Source of the DNA: Palsa-504 sp963769715
GTDB lineage: Bacteria > Actinomycetota > Actinomycetes > Streptosporangiales > Streptosporangiaceae
DNA: 64,000 bases
Assembly: GCA_963769715.1 (NCBI GenBank)
Contig: CAVYNE010000027.1
Location: 318,900-382,899, forward strand
Direction: 5' to 3'
Positions 34,841 through 43,502 of the stretch are shown here, one piece after another. Below the pieces are notes generated by a model. The model saw nothing but the letters and a program-made list of their open reading frames with translations, was not told the DNA's origin and searched no databases. Both the position numbers and the translations under genes were made by a program. Position 1 is the first letter of the stretch. Each line of letters opens with the position of its first letter.

Positions 34841-35323
34841 TCAGGGCCAGCGCTTGGTGATGATAGTCGTGACAGGCAGCCCGAACCGGCGCTCGGCCCT
34901 GTGGGGCAGGTCGGCCCGCAGCCAGCGCGAGACGGGCCGGGGCAGCGCGGCCACGATGATCTCGTCGAACTGGTGATCGGCGAACACCTTCTCCATGGCC
35001 TCCAGAGGCTGGGCACTGCCCAGGTCACCCTCGACCGGGACGCCGCCCAGCGCACCCAGGTCAGCCAACATCTGGCCGAGCCGTTGCCGGGCCTGCGTGC
35101 TAGCCTCCTCATCGGTGCCGGGACTCCGGTAGTCCGTCATCCACCATGTCATGCTGGGCTGCAGGACACCAGCCGCGGCGGCCACGTCCGGATAGTCTGC
35201 CGCCCCGGTGTCCGGGACGAGCAGGTAGAACGAACTCGGTCCTTCCTCGATCCGCTTGCGGAGCTCGTCTCGTAGCTCGGCACGCTGCAGGGTCTGGTTC
35301 GCGACGACAATGTACCTGCGCAT
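34841..35323 (-). CDS. UspA-like / conserved hypothetical protein
   Basis: The 160-aa protein starts MRRYIVVANQTLQRAELRDE and has strands SFYLLVPDT, helices ARQRLGQMLADLGALGGVPV, then GDLGSAQPLEAMEKVFADHQ and FDEIIVAALPRPVSRWLRAD. It ends in the Rossmann-like PVTTIIT. The pattern is that of the UspA-like alpha/beta fold with the late strand 'DEIIVAALP'. The G-2x-G-9x-G ATP motif is not clear, so nucleotide binding is uncertain. ATG 35323 is chosen because it directly starts the first strand. Confidence 0.7.
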   Translation of the reverse strand: MRRYIVVANQTLQRAELRDELRKRIEEGPSSFYLLVPDTGAADYPDVAAAAGVLQPSMTWWMTDYRSPGTDEEASTQARQRLGQMLADLGALGGVPVEGDLGSAQPLEAMEKVFADHQFDEIIVAALPRPVSRWLRADLPHRAERRFGLPVTTIITKRWP

Positions 35324-35775
35324 GACGACCACCCGCTTGGTCTTGGCCAGGACCAGACGTCCGGTATAGCTCACGGTATCCCGCCGCGGGACTGCGGTCT
35401 ACGGGCCCAACGGCCGCTCCGCCCAGTTCCCGGCTCCTGCGGCGCTGGCCTCAGACTGCCGCCCGGCGACGACGGTGCATAACGGCCAGATCTGCATGGA
35501 CGGGACTGAAGGCACTTGACCCGGGGAAGCCGCCCAGAGGCGGTTATTGGTCGCGAGCCGTCGACCAGCATTAATCAAGGAACGTGACCACGCAACGATC
35601 CTCTCGGGCGACGGGCCGATCATACGCACTGTCTATCGATAGCGAGCTCAGCTGGACGGTGCAGCACAGAACTGCGAGTTCTGGGCGTTGTGCAGCCTCG
35701 AGAGCGAAGGGCTGGTCACCACGCGACCCCAGTGCACCGTCACGCCGCGCACAGCACGCCCGTGACACCTGACGG
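35324..35775. other. Intergenic region with small hairpins, no gene
   Basis: No recognised frame. CAGAACT-GCG-AGTTCTG near 35666-35682 forms a short hairpin. It separates two leftward genes. Confidence 0.4.
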
Positions 35776-37926
35776 TCAGGCACCCGGGGCGTCGCCATGT
35801 CGGAAAGACGCCCGCAGCGCATCGATCAGCAATGCGGCCAGCGCCTCGAGCTGCACGTCGCCCGGCGGGGAGGCCTCCTGGTCCGCCCCGTCCAGCGCCC
35901 GGGCGGCAAGCCCCGCCTTGCTGTCGATCAGCCCGGCGATCCGGGCGTCGATGGTCTGCGCGGCGATGATGCGCCACGCGGTGACCGGTTCGGCCTGCCC
36001 AATGCGGTGGCTGCGGTCGATGGCCTGGGTCTGCTCTGCGTCGGTCCAGGACAGCTCGGCCAGCACGATGTTCGAGGCGACCTGCAGATTCAGGCCCACG
36101 CCAGCCGCGGTCAGGGAGCACACCGCGACCGCGACGTCCGGGTCGTTCACGAAGGCGTCGAGGTTCGCCTGCCGCGCCGTGGGCGTCTGGCCGCCGCGGA
36201 TCGACGAGAAGCGCACCCCCTGCCGGGCGAAGGTCTCTTCGGCGGCGTCCATCACGTCGATGTGCTTGGCGAAGAAGACGACCTTGCCGGCGCTGCGGGC
36301 CAGCTGCGCCGCGTAGTCCGCCGCCAGTTCGGCTTTCGCCTGGCCGATGCGCCGCATTATGGTGAACACGTTCTCGCCGGACTGCGCGGTCGTCGCGTCC
36401 TTCAGCTCCGACCGGGCCACCCGGCGGACGAGGTCGTGGTCGATGCCCTCGACGCCGGCGTCGGAGGATTGGTTCGCCAGCGCGGTCTCGTACCGCGCCA
36501 CCATCCGGCCGGCGAGGTCCCGTTCTGCCGCCCGGATCGACCGGCCGGCCCGTCCGTTCAGCTCAACGGGGAGGTCGGCGATGCGGCGGGCGGGGATGTC
36601 GGCGGCCACGTCGAGCTTGCGGCGGCGCACGATGCCGCGGTCGATCACGCACTGGCGCGCCGCGGCGGAAAAGCCCCGGTCGGCGGGCGTGAGGCCGGTG
36701 TCCTCAAGCGCGTCCATCAGCTCGGCCAGGGGCTTGCTGTCGTCGATCCAGCCGAGGAACTGCCAGATCGCCCAGAAGTCCTCGATGTCGTTGATCAGCG
36801 GGGTGCCGGTCAGCGCCATCAGCAGGGGCCGGTCTGTACGGGACCGGATGCGGTCCGAGAGCGCCAGGACGTGCTGCGAACGCTGCGAGGTCTTGTTCTT
36901 GATGAAGTGGGCCTCGTCCACGACCATGCCGCGGAAGCCGAAGTCGCCGAGCCAGCCTGTGTGACGGTCGAGCACCTCGTAGTTGAGCACGACGATATCG
37001 GCGAAGCCGTCGACAGCCTCGCCGTCGCCCTGTACCACGGTGGCCGGGCGGCGGGAAGTCCAGCGGGCCGCCTCACGGGCCCAGTTGGTCTTGACGACGT
37101 TCGGCACGACGACGAGCAGCGGGTAGGCGTTCGCCGCTTCCGCGGCGAGCAGCGCCTGGGCCGTCTTGCCCAGACCCGGCTCATCGGCGAGCAGGAACGT
37201 CCGGTGACCAGCAGCGGCCGCAGCGACCAGCTGCCCCTGGTGCGGCATCAGTTCCAGGCCCGCCGGGGTGAACCGTGCCGTCGGCGCCGGGAGCGCCATG
37301 CACGCCGGGGCTCCCCCGCCGGCACGCTCGAAGGAACTCAGCAGCGGGCCGAGCAGCTCCCAGTCGGCCAGGCGGCGCGGACGGGAGGTGAGCTGCGGAA
37401 CGGCGGAGAAGTCCGGGGCGAGAAAGGGGTTCGCCAGCTGCCGGGAGATCACCGACTGCGGCACGACCCGCCGCTCCGGGCCGGCGGAAGCGGTAGCGGT
37501 CTCCGCCGGCGCGATCTGTTCGGGCGCCGGCTCGATGCCGAGGTCCCGCGCCATCTCCCGCTTGAGCGACCGGGCCGCGTCGGAGACGCCGGAGCCCTCG
37601 GCGAGCAGCGCCAGTAGCCCAGCGTCCTGGACAGCGGTCGTCGCGAGGATGGCCGCGATGCCGTCCAGGCGCTTGAGCTGCTCAGCCCGACGACTGTCGG
37701 TTCCGGCCGCCGCCCGGACGCGGGCGCGCTCGTCCCGCAGCAGCAGGGCGACGGCCTGGAACTTCGTGCGCACGGCAGGCGTCACGCGGCCGCGCCGGGC
37801 AGCCGCCTCGACCTCACGGACGGTCCGGGCGAGCACCGAGACGACGTCGCCGCGGTGGCGGACGCGCTGCTGCTTCCGCGGGGCGGTACGGCGAGCGCCC
37901 GCCTGGCGCTGGCCTGGTCGAGCCAC
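35776..37926 (-). CDS. SNF2-family DEAD/DEAH-box helicase
   Basis: The 716-aa protein is a SNF2-like ATPase. A helical N-terminal region of about 200 residues precedes motif I DEPGLGKTAQ (Met/Pro variant of DExGLGKT). Then come motif Ia VVVPNVVKTNWAREAARW, DEAH in VVDEAHFIKNK, motif III LMALTGTPLIND, and helicase C motifs VVFFAKHIDVMD, SLTAAGVGLNLQ and QAIDRSHRIGQ (motif VI). The compact form resembles bacterial SMARCAL1-like annealing helicases. It would remodel DNA-protein complexes. GTG 37926 is set by GGAGGAG; upstream frame to 38337 is noise. No nuclease or methylase partner lies beside it. Confidence 0.9.
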   Translation of the reverse strand: MARPGQRQAGARRTAPRKQQRVRHRGDVVSVLARTVREVEAAARRGRVTPAVRTKFQAVALLLRDERARVRAAAGTDSRRAEQLKRLDGIAAILATTAVQDAGLLALLAEGSGVSDAARSLKREMARDLGIEPAPEQIAPAETATASAGPERRVVPQSVISRQLANPFLAPDFSAVPQLTSRPRRLADWELLGPLLSSFERAGGGAPACMALPAPTARFTPAGLELMPHQGQLVAAAAAGHRTFLLADEPGLGKTAQALLAAEAANAYPLLVVVPNVVKTNWAREAARWTSRRPATVVQGDGEAVDGFADIVVLNYEVLDRHTGWLGDFGFRGMVVDEAHFIKNKTSQRSQHVLALSDRIRSRTDRPLLMALTGTPLINDIEDFWAIWQFLGWIDDSKPLAELMDALEDTGLTPADRGFSAAARQCVIDRGIVRRRKLDVAADIPARRIADLPVELNGRAGRSIRAAERDLAGRMVARYETALANQSSDAGVEGIDHDLVRRVARSELKDATTAQSGENVFTIMRRIGQAKAELAADYAAQLARSAGKVVFFAKHIDVMDAAEETFARQGVRFSSIRGGQTPTARQANLDAFVNDPDVAVAVCSLTAAGVGLNLQVASNIVLAELSWTDAEQTQAIDRSHRIGQAEPVTAWRIIAAQTIDARIAGLIDSKAGLAARALDGADQEASPPGDVQLEALAALLIDALRASFRHGDAPGA

Positions 37927-38382
37927 AGACTCCTCCTCTGGAATGCCGGGGCACGGTGGCCACGGCAGCATGCCGCACAGGCCCGCGGCCGGGGCGAGGA
38001 ACCCCCGAGGACAGGGCCTAGTGCTCCGAACGCCGAGCCGGCCTGCGGATCTCCGAGGATCAACGCAGCAGGCCCCGGCGAGCGTCTCACGCGGACCCGG
38101 AACCGCCGGTGGGGGCCTGGTGACCACGGCACGGGGAAAGCCGTCGTCGGACGACCGGCCCGATTCTCGGGTACCGCTCATGTTAACGCATGCGAGGACG
38201 CATAATTCCCGGCCGCACTGTGGGTGAACGTTCTCAATTGCCGCGTTCCGCGCGTCTGCGTAGGTCAGTCGAGCTGGCGGTCGGTCATTGTGGCTGCGGG
38301 CGGGCTCGTCCGCGCGGATCGAATTGCTCGACGACATCCGGCAACGGGCGGAGCGAGGCGGAACCTGACCAGCGAATCGAGG
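37927..38382. other. Intergenic region, no gene seen
   Basis: Minus frames extend through it but lack support. It should contain the helicase promoter. Confidence 0.4.
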
Positions 38383-38544
38383 CTAGATCCGCCGACGGCG
38401 CCCAGGTGTGACGGCCGCAGCCACGACCGCGGTCTTCGCTACGGGTGCGGGGCCCGGTGTGACGGCTTTGGCCACGACCGCGGTCTTCGCTACGGGCGCG
38501 CCGATGACACCGACTCTTCCTACGCGTGCTGGTCTGAGGGGCAT
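38383..38544 (-). CDS. 53-aa repeat microprotein in the DUF6325 operon
   Basis: ATG 38544 lies two bases after the stop of the DUF6325 gene (TGA-CA-ATG), with GGAAGGAG inside the end of that gene. The product (MPLRPARVGRVGVIG...) has two copies of PVAKTAVVA in tandem and ends GRRRRI. The DNA repeat unit is about 54 bp. Small, basic, Ala/Val-rich, possibly a short amphipathic or membrane-active helix. Coupled translation with DUF6325 argues for a shared function. Too short for standard gene calling. Confidence 0.62.
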   Translation of the reverse strand: MPLRPARVGRVGVIGAPVAKTAVVAKAVTPGPAPVAKTAVVAAAVTPGRRRRI

Positions 38545-38546
38545 TG

Positions 38547-39002
38547 TCAGTCTCCTTCCGTAAGTGCTTCATCAGCCTCGATCGAGGCGATGATCGCCTG
38601 GATCGGAATCCGTCCGTTGGCGATCAGCTGGCCACCTGAGCGCCGCGCCGCTGCTGCGAATGGCGCTGCCCACAGGTTCTCCCAGATCAGGACTCCGGCA
38701 GTGCTTCCTGGCTCCATCGCGGCGGCGAGGTGCTCGACGTCTTCTTCGGCCAGCAGCTCCGCGAGCTGGGCCTCGAGTGCCTGTAGCTCTCCGAGTTCGC
38801 CGACGTCGGAAAGCTCTGTCGCCTCGACGGCACCATCGTCGTCCTTGGTGAGGATCAGGACATCGATCACGCGGATCGTTCCGGCGTTGACCAGTGCGAG
38901 CAGCTCTTTCACCATCTCGCCGGTGAAATTGCTGACGCCCGCCGGAAACTCGACGACGACGTAATCAACGGGGCCGAGTTCATCTAGGGATGTGTCTGTC
39001 AT
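38547..39002 (-). CDS. DUF6325 family protein
   Basis: The 151-aa protein has the DUF6325 layout: opening GPVDYVVVEFPAG, VNAGTIRVIDVLILTKDDDG, acidic middle ELGELQALEAQLAELL, and MEPGSTAGVLIWENLWAAPF, ending in IPIQAIIASIEADEA. It is homologous over its length to the N-terminal part of the LuxR fusion at 1697. Cytosolic, predicted ferredoxin-like fold; function unknown. It heads a two-gene operon with the 53-aa microprotein. A hairpin at 39211-39231 lies upstream. Confidence 0.82.
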   Translation of the reverse strand: MTDTSLDELGPVDYVVVEFPAGVSNFTGEMVKELLALVNAGTIRVIDVLILTKDDDGAVEATELSDVGELGELQALEAQLAELLAEEDVEHLAAAMEPGSTAGVLIWENLWAAPFAAAARRSGGQLIANGRIPIQAIIASIEADEALTEGD

Positions 39003-39566
39003 CGATTCTTGCCTTTTCCGTTGGCCTGCTGACTGGTGCTACTTCAAAGCCGGTGCCCGTCCCACGGTCGTGTCGCGTGGGACGAGTCGCGCCTTGATCG
39101 GGTCGCGGGCCATGAACTCGGCCGTCTCGATAGCCGTCGGCTTGACGGCGCAGGTACGAGAACCGTCGCCAAGCGCCCGACTTCAGGCTACGCCCGCCTG
39201 CTCTGGCGGTCCTCACCCAGTTCGGGTGAGGCACACGGATGCTATTCAGCCGACACGCGCCGCGCCTGAACCACGCTGCATCTGGTCAACCGCCCCGGCC
39301 AGCGCCCAGTCCGCGGTGGAGAGACCGCCGAAAGCGCGGGCGATGGCGGTCACGCTGACGCCGGGCGGAACGCCGCCACCTGGGTGCGCCTGCCGAATTC
39401 GCCGCGTCACCACGCAGGGACGAGCGTTGCGGGCATGCGGCCCAGTACTGGTCGTTATGGCCGCGGGCGCGGTCGTGTGTCTCCCCTTCGAGGACGACGT
39501 GGAGTCGCCGGTGGCTGGGCGGATGGCAAAGTGCCGGTCCACGCGGGCCAGGCGGCCGCGAGGCGA
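39003..39566. other. Regulatory/intergenic region upstream of DUF6325
   Basis: No recognised gene. A minus frame from 39542 to 39246 has no known domain. It contains the inverted repeat at 39211-39231. Confidence 0.4.
39211..39231 (-). promoter_or_regulatory. Perfect CCTCACCC/GGGTGAGG inverted repeat
   Basis: CCTCACCC (39211-39218) and GGGTGAGG (39224-39231) are separated by five bases. It lies about 210 bases before the DUF6325 start on its own strand, so it could be an operator; as RNA it is a strong hairpin and could instead terminate the upstream side. Confidence 0.5.
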
Positions 39567-40364
39567 TCACGCTGGCGTGGCGCGCTGCTCGGTGATCGAG
39601 TTGCCGCCGTCCACGACCAGGTATTGCCCGGTGATGTAGGACGCGCCGGGGCTGGCCAGCCAGGCAATGGCGGCGGCGATCTCGTCGGGTGAGCCGCTCC
39701 GGCCAGCTGGGGTGGCCTGCCCTTGGCCGCGCTCTTCCGGGGTCTGGGACGCGGTCGCTATCCAGCCTGGGGCGACGGCATTGACGGTGATTCCGTGCCT
39801 TGCGGTGTCGACCGCGGCTGCGCGGGTGAGGCCGACCATGCCCGCCTTGGCGGTGGCGTAGCCGACGTCCGCGCGGATCGCCATCACCGGGCCGGTCACG
39901 CTGGCCACCATGATGATCCGCCCCCAGCCGCGGCTGGTCATGGCCGGCACCGCCGCCTTGGTGACCAGGAAGGCGGTCGTCAGGTTGCGGGCGAGCGCAG
40001 CCTGCCAGGTCGCCAGGTCCATGGACTCCACGGTGCCGGACTCGAACACGGGGACAGCGGCGGAGATCATGCCGGCGTTGTTGACTACGATGTCCAGCCG
40101 GCCCCATTGCTCCAGCGCAGCCGACACAAGCCCGGACGCCACGTCAGCATCGGTGAGATCGCCGGTGATCCCCGCCGCGTCGAAGCCAGCGCTGCGCAGT
40201 TCGCTGACCCTGTCCTGGATCCGTGCCGTGGTGGCGCTGATCATCACGGCGGCACCGAGTTCGGCGAGCAGCCTGGCGGTGGCGAAACCGATGCCGTCGG
40301 GACCGCCCGCCCCGGTGACCACCGCTACCCGGCCGGACAGGTCAAACGCCGCTGGGATGGGCAT
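39567..40364 (-). CDS. Short-chain dehydrogenase/reductase (SDR)
   Basis: The 265-aa classical SDR has cofactor motif VTGAGGPDGIGFATARLL (TGxxxGxG, about residues 17-34), LDIVVNNAGM, catalytic Ser in MVASVTG and YATAK (Tyr-x-x-x-Lys). The end is TGQYLVVDGGNS, typical of FabG-like enzymes. An Ala-Ala-Val-Met-Ile-Ser pattern without acidic residue after strand 2 leaves NADH or NADPH open. Single leftward gene, divergent from the APH-aminotransferase gene. Substrate unknown. Confidence 0.92.
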   Translation of the reverse strand: MPIPAAFDLSGRVAVVTGAGGPDGIGFATARLLAELGAAVMISATTARIQDRVSELRSAGFDAAGITGDLTDADVASGLVSAALEQWGRLDIVVNNAGMISAAVPVFESGTVESMDLATWQAALARNLTTAFLVTKAAVPAMTSRGWGRIIMVASVTGPVMAIRADVGYATAKAGMVGLTRAAAVDTARHGITVNAVAPGWIATASQTPEERGQGQATPAGRSGSPDEIAAAIAWLASPGASYITGQYLVVDGGNSITEQRATPA

Positions 40365-40470
40365 TGTCCGATCCTAGTAGGGCTGGATGCCAGATCCCCC
40401 GGCCCGCGGGAAGGCGGCAGCGCGGCCGGGCGTGGCCGGCCGGCGGGCCGCAGGATTAACCTTCGGGCCT

Positions 40471-41855
40471 ATGGTGAAGCGCCCTGACCCCTTGGAGAGC
40501 ACGCCGCCTGCCTTCGGCGAGCAGGCAGCCAGGCAGATCCTGCGGGAAGGCTTCAGGGTGGAATCGTCGTCCCTCAAGCCCCTCGCGGGCGAACGGGGCC
40601 AGAACTTCCGGGTGGACACGGCCGCCGGGCAGCGCCTGTTGTTCAAGATCTCTAATCCGGCCGACGACGGGCCCGCCCTGGCGATGCAGGCTGCCGCGCT
40701 TTGCCACATCGAGCGGGTGGATCCGGGCCTGCCGGTGATGCATGCCCGCCGGCCGGGGCGGGGGAACCCTGGGTCGAGGTGCCGGGGCGGGACGGCCGGA
40801 CCTACCCTGCCCGGCTTTTCACGTTCCTACCCGGGCAGGTGACCGCGAACACGGCCCTGACCACCGAGGCGATCTGGTCCCATAGGCAGATCACGGCCCG
40901 CCCGGGGCGGGCGCTGCTTGGCTTTTTCCACCCCGCGGCCGACTACGAGATCTTGTGGGACATCACCCGCTTGCCCACGCTCCGCCCACTGCTCACCCAT
41001 GTCTCCGACGGCCCCCGCAAGGCTCAGGTGGAATGGGTTCTGGACCGGTTCGAGGCCCGGGTCGCGCCGGCGCTGCCCGGGCTGCGCGTACAGGTGACCC
41101 ACGGTGATATGGGCCTGGACAACGTGCTGTTGGGAGATGACCTTCGGGTCAGCGGGATCGTGGACTTCGGGGACATGACTCATGCGCCGCTGGTCTGCGA
41201 TCTCGCCGTCGCCGTCGCCGATGTGCTCCACGGCCGTGACGACGCCATCGAGGCGGCCGACGCGCTGATCGGCGGCTACGTGTCGGTGACGCCGCTCGAC
41301 GACGAGGAGGCCGGGCTGCTCGCGGACCTGGTCGCGGCGAGGCTTGCCACTGAGGTCGCGGTCACCGCCTGGCGGCAGCGGCTCTATCCGGACAACGTCG
41401 CCTACGCTGCGAGCGGCGAGCCGGGGGCCGCGCTTCCCCTACCGAAAGTCTGCTACCAGCGATCTGCTCGAGCGCCGCCGTCGGGCGCTGCCCCGATCGC
41501 CGCTGTTCTACTCCCGCCCGGTGCATCTGGTCCGCGGCGAGGGTGTCTGGTTGTTCGACCCCGACGACCGGCGGTACCTCGACTGCTACAACAACGTGGC
41601 CGTGGCCGGGCACAGCCACCCAAGGGTCGTGCAGGCGGTGACGCAGCAGCAGCGGCTGCTCGCGACCCACAGCCGCTATCTGCACGAGGCGATCGTCGAG
41701 CTCGCCGAACGGCTCCAATCCACCCTGCCGCCGGAGCTGGACGCCGTCATGGTCGTGAACTCCGGCAGCGAGGCCAACGACTTCGCCTGGCGGATCGCCC
41801 GCGCGGCCACCGGGTGGGCCGGCGCGATCGTGACCGCCTGCGCCTACCACGGGCG
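40471..41855 (+). pseudogene. Phosphotransferase-aminotransferase fusion, frameshifted and 3'-truncated
   Basis: The N-terminal APH-like kinase part runs in one frame from ATG 40471 (LKPLAGERGQNFRVDT, LLFKISNP). It continues in a second frame from about 40753 (GRTYPARLFTFLPGQVT, VTHGDMGLDNVLLGDDLRVS, IVDFGDMTHAPLVCDLA). A third frame from about 41445 is a class III aminotransferase (RRALPRSPLFYSRPVHLVRG, VVNSGSEANDFAWRIARA), stopping at AYHG before the PLP lysine. The order kinase then aminotransferase is known from two-domain phospho-lyase-like proteins. Truncation of the PLP site makes it non-functional even if both shifts are errors. Confidence 0.75.
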
Positions 41856-41899
41856 GCGCCGGGTTCGCCTTCCGCAAGGAAATCACCCGGCTGGACGGA

Positions 41900-42520
41900 C
41901 AGCAAAGCGAAACCGACGAGATGCGCACCGTCCTCGCGGCGCTGCGGCTCGCCCAGGACGGACCCGCAAGGCGCGGCGGATGCGCTTGCGCTCGTCCTCG
42001 ACGGCTTCATCCCCGTGCTGAACCGGCGTAGGGGGCTGGTCCTTTTCCTGCTGGAGGCGATCACCCGCGACGCGCTCGGCCAGACGGTCGCCGCCTGGGC
42101 GCGCCCTCGAGCGCGCGCTGGATATCGCGGAGGCCGAGGGTGCGCTCTTGCCGTTCCTCCTCTACGGCGCGCCGACGTTGCTCGAGCGGCATCGCCGGGA
42201 TCACACTGCGCACCCAGTCCTGATCTCCCAGATCCTGGGCTTGCTGGCCCTGACGGCACGGCCCGCGTCACCGCCCGGCAATGACGGTGGACGGGCAGGC
42301 GGGCTGGGCTTGGACAAGCCGCTCACCGACTGCGAGGCCCGCGTTCTGCGCTACCTGCCGACCAACCTCACAGCGCGGGAAATCGCCTGCCAGCTGCACC
42401 TCTCGGTGCACACTGTCACCACCCACATGCGGCACGTTTATGTCAAGCTGGGCCTCCACCGCCGCCAGGAGGCCGTGGACCGGGCCCGCGCCCTCGGCCT
42501 GCTCACGCTCATCGTGTCGC
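41900..42520 (+). pseudogene. C-terminal part of a LuxR (MalT-like) regulator, frameshifted
   Basis: Text such as TDEMRTVLAALRLAQD, DALALVLDGFIPVL and LFLLEAITRDALGQTVAAW is followed in a shifted frame by DIAEAEGALLPFLLYGAP. The LuxR domain then follows: LTDCEARVLRYLPTNLTARE, IACQLHLSVHTVTTHMRHVY, AKLG-like VKLGLHRRQEAVDRARALGL. The ATPase part is missing. It is joined directly to the broken aminotransferase. The HTH itself is intact. Confidence 0.68.
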
Positions 42521-42561
42521 GCTTAAGGTGCGGTCGTACGGCAGTCCGGGCGGAGCCGGGA

Positions 42562-43402
42562 TCAAGCCGGCAGGAACCTCCTGACCCGTATGCCGGTCCA
42601 GGCGGCCATCGCGCCGACGGCGACGCCGACGACGGTGTCGGCCAGGCGGAGAATGGGCTGCTGCCACGCGTGCTGGCGGCTGACGGCGACGACCAGGATC
42701 ACCGCGGTGGTGATCCCCGCCGTGACCGCGTTGCCGGGCCGGCCCAGCAGCGTGACCGCGAGGGCGCCAGCAGGAACAGCGGGACGGCAGGTGCGGCCGG
42801 GCGCAGACCGTGCAGGACCACGCCGGCCAGTACGGCCCGGCCAGCAGGGCGCCGAGCTGGCGGAGGCGGGTGCCGCCGCCGGCGTTCGCGCTGACTGCCG
42901 TGTTGATTGTCTTGGTCAGCATCCCGGTGAAGTAGGTGGTGGTCTGGTGGATACGAAGAGCCCAGATGCTCTGGCCGCCGAGCGCCACCGACACCAGCGC
43001 CAGCAGGGCCAGCGCGCTGATGCCTGCGGGATGTGACCCGGCGGCCAGCCATCCGGCCAGGACGAGCAGGAACAGGGTGAGTTCGGTGATCAGCAGCCCG
43101 TTCGCGGCGCCTGGTCGGCGTAGGAGCCGGGCCCAGGTGATCTCGCCGGCCACCGAGCCGGCCACCGCCGTAACGGTCGGCTTGACCAGCGACGGGTTGC
43201 CGGTCGCGATGCCATAGCCGGCCGTCACCAGGTTGCCGGTCACGATGCCCGCGAAGGCCTTGCCCAGGCCGAAGAACGCCAGCGCGTCAGTGGCGCCCGC
43301 GCACGCGGCGAGCATGACCGCGATCGCCGGTACCGCATAGTGGCCGGAGCGGACGCAGAGCCCGGAGACGGGCCTATCTCCGGGCCCAGAGCTGCCAGTC
43401 AC
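42562..43402 (-). pseudogene. DUF1275 (YoaK-like) membrane protein with C-terminal extension, one frameshift
   Basis: From GTG 43402, YAVPAIAVMLAACAGATDAL, AFFGLGKAFAGIVTGNLVTA and ALGGQSIWALRIHQTTTYFT match DUF1275, with about six membrane helices. Near 42850 the frame shifts by one base; the correct continuation reads LAGRAVLAGVVLHGLRP, LLGRPGNAVTAGITTAVILV and PILRLADTVVGVAVGAMAAW, ending RRFLPA. The extension resembles an aromatic-acid exporter (FUSC-like) segment. Probably intact if the shift is an error. Transporter of unknown substrate. Confidence 0.68.
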
Positions 43403-43412
43403 TAGGGCTGGA

Positions 43413-43454
43413 GCTGATCTACCAGCCGAGCCGTGGGGCGGCTGGTAGATCAGC
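43413..43454. repeat. 15-bp perfect inverted repeat at a gene junction
   Basis: Arms GCTGATCTACCAGCC (43413-43427) and GGCTGGTAGATCAGC (43440-43454) with a 12-base spacer. It lies exactly where the primase-helicase remnant gives way to DUF1275. Terminator, or scar of an insertion. Confidence 0.6.
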
Positions 43455-43502
43455 GCCCCTGATCGTTGGCGACTCGATCGCTGGGTTGCCGCCGCGGGCT
43501 CG

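Noticed and set aside
35797..37617. 606-codon open frame antisense to the SNF2 helicase
   Set aside because: It lies fully inside a gene with clear helicase motifs on the other strand; long antisense frames are expected at this GC content.
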